From contig CANRCO010000055.1 of the NCBI GenBank assembly GCA_947629125.1, forward strand, positions 1 through 7,725: 7,725 bases of DNA, in the 5' to 3' direction. The position numbers and the translations under genes are program-made. Of this stretch, positions 7,028 through 7,725 are shown piece by piece; position 1 is the first letter of the stretch, and each line of letters starts with the position of its first letter. Below the pieces are notes generated by a model. The model ran no database searches, was not told the DNA's origin, and saw only the letters and a list, made by a program, of their open reading frames with translations. Source of the stretch: an uncultured Bacilli bacterium. GTDB taxonomy: Bacteria > Bacillota_I > Bacilli_A > RF39 > UBA660.

Positions 7028-7516
7028 CTACTCATTTTCTTCTACCGGAGTATTATTATTCCAAACGATATTTGGTCGGTTGGCATTTTTTGCTCCCATA
7101 ATAGTAAACCCTTCTGACTTATCAGTTCCTTTTTGTGATAAGGTAAAGTTTATATCATATACTTTTTGAATTTTTTCACTAAATACTTCTAAAGATTGTA
7201 AAGCCTTGCTTTGAGCTTCAACTAATGTAATACCGTCAGATAAATTCAAAGATATATAAATAATTTTACCAGTTACATTAATTTTAACTGATTTAACAGA
7301 ATCATCATTATCAAAGAAAGCCTGATAATCATTTTTTAAATCATTAGAGATTTTAACATCTTTAATTTCATCTAAACGGTCACCATAATTAGATGAATGA
7401 TTTCCAATAAAGTATTTAACTGTAACACAAACAATTATAATGAAACATATTATTAATATTGTAAATAGCACAAATAAAATTCGATTTTTTTGCCATAAAT
7501 TTTTAATTTTTTCCAT
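7028..7516 (-). CDS. small single-pass membrane protein of unknown function
   Basis: I do not recognise this 162-residue protein. It has a short basic N-terminus (KNLWQKNR), one strongly hydrophobic helix (about 13-36), then a soluble part that the positive-inside rule places outside the cell. After a polar linker (about 37-65) the soluble part reads as strand (74-91, SVKSVKINVTGKIIYISL), helix (96-119, beginning ITLVEAQSKALQSL), strand (120-128), and a polar tail ending in NNNTPVEENE. The G-K-I-x-I strand followed by a helix vaguely recalls Asp23/AmaP-type small domains, but this is not strong enough to name a family. The start is well fixed by AAGGAG 5 nt upstream. It is the first gene of the unit and lies 9 bp before the sensor gene, suggesting an accessory subunit or partner of that receptor. 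Confidence 0.8.
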   Translation of the reverse strand: MEKIKNLWQKNRILFVLFTILIICFIIIVCVTVKYFIGNHSSNYGDRLDEIKDVKISNDLKNDYQAFFDNDDSVKSVKINVTGKIIYISLNLSDGITLVEAQSKALQSLEVFSEKIQKVYDINFTLSQKGTDKSEGFTIMGAKNANRPNIVWNNNTPVEENE

Positions 7517-7541
7517 ATACTCTCCTTAACTAAGCAAACCT

Positions 7542-7570
7542 ATTATACTACATTAAATTATACTTTGCAA
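7542..7570 (-). promoter_or_regulatory. sigma-A-type promoter of the three-gene sensor unit
   Basis: The minus strand has TTGCAA (7570-7565), a 17-bp spacer and a perfect TATAAT (7547-7542). The predicted start near 7535 gives a short 5' UTR of about 19 nt containing AAGGAG (7527-7522). A second TATAAT (7562-7557) lies upstream with only a weak -35 (TTAATA). No terminator or structured leader separates this promoter from the first gene. Confidence 0.7.
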
Positions 7571-7647
7571 TTGACTAATTATTAACGTAAAATCAATACC
7601 TATGTTTTAAATGTTTTCAGTTATTATAGTGAATAGTTGTATTCAAT

Positions 7648-7699
7648 AATGTCAAATTTTTTTGAAAATGTCAGTAGATAATTTTTTGAAAATGTCAGT
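7648..7699 (+). repeat. direct repeats TTTTTTGAAAATGTCAGT with a third partial copy
   Basis: Two identical 18-bp copies (7658-7675 and 7682-7699) lie 24 bp apart. A third core, AATGTCA, sits at 7648-7654, so the core occurs three times (7648, 7667, 7691). The short inverted repeat TGAATA/TATTCA (7630-7645) comes just before. The set could be an operator for a plus-strand gene beyond the edge, or the transposase-binding repeats at the end of an insertion element (IS21-like elements carry several such copies near each end). The window stops before this can be decided. Confidence 0.6.
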
Positions 7700-7715
7700 G
7701 AAAGTGTAATATAAA
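7686..7715 (+). promoter_or_regulatory. possible plus-strand promoter leading out of the window
   Basis: TTGAAA (7686-7691), an 18-bp spacer and TATAAA (7710-7715) make a moderate sigma-A match pointing to the right edge. The -35 lies inside the second copy of the direct repeat, so anything binding the repeats would affect it. No coding sequence is visible before the window ends. Confidence 0.35.
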
Positions 7716-7725
7716 TATCAAACAA

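Noticed and set aside
216..7516. Mollicute-type recoding of TGA to Trp, suggested by the A+T richness
   Set aside because: The tryptophans checked are encoded by TGG, all five genes end in TAA or TAG, and no in-frame TGA is needed to keep any frame open.
7648..7699. Direct repeats as the start of a CRISPR array
   Set aside because: The units are 18 bp with only 6 bp between the copies, far shorter than CRISPR repeats and spacers, and no cas gene is present.

Overview
This is an A+T-rich window in which every convincing gene lies on the minus strand, so transcription runs from high to low coordinates. All five genes use the standard code (TGG for Trp, stops TAA or TAG). An LTA-synthase-type enzyme, strong Shine-Dalgarno sites and near-consensus sigma-A promoters point to a low-G+C monoderm of the Bacillota, perhaps one of the uncultured gut Bacilli (Erysipelotrichales/RF39-like). 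That placement is an inference from protein style and base composition, not a demonstrated one.

There are two transcription units plus a small-RNA-like unit. The first unit starts at a promoter near 7542-7570 and runs through three genes: a small one-pass membrane protein of unknown function (7028-7516); a membrane sensor with a two-lobed periplasmic-binding-like extracellular region and a cytoplasmic GGDEF domain whose signature reads DGNEF (4973-7018); and a YihY/BrkB-family polytopic membrane protein (4165-4992), whose start overlaps the end of the sensor gene. It ends at a U-tract terminator (3998-4028).

The second unit is an LTA-synthase-family phosphoglycerol transferase (2035-3969) followed one base later by a class B glutamine-dependent asparagine synthetase (216-2033). 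The asnB Shine-Dalgarno lies inside the last codons of the upstream gene, so the two are probably translationally coupled. Between the two units is an intergenic stretch (4029-4164) rich in competing inverted repeats.

Below asnB, a strong promoter (153-182) faces away from it and ends about 100 nt later in a textbook terminator (37-67). This is either a free small RNA or a terminating leader for a gene beyond the left edge. At the right edge (7648-7699) an 18-bp direct repeat with a third partial copy sits over a possible plus-strand promoter. It could be an operator or the end of a mobile element.

The shared theme is the cell envelope: polyglycerolphosphate or glycolipid synthesis, an amidotransferase that in some Firmicutes amidates peptidoglycan, a polytopic membrane protein and an envelope-facing sensor. 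The observations I rate highest are the small-RNA/leader unit, the degenerate GGDEF receptor and the LTA-synthase/asnB coupling. None proves a new system on its own.
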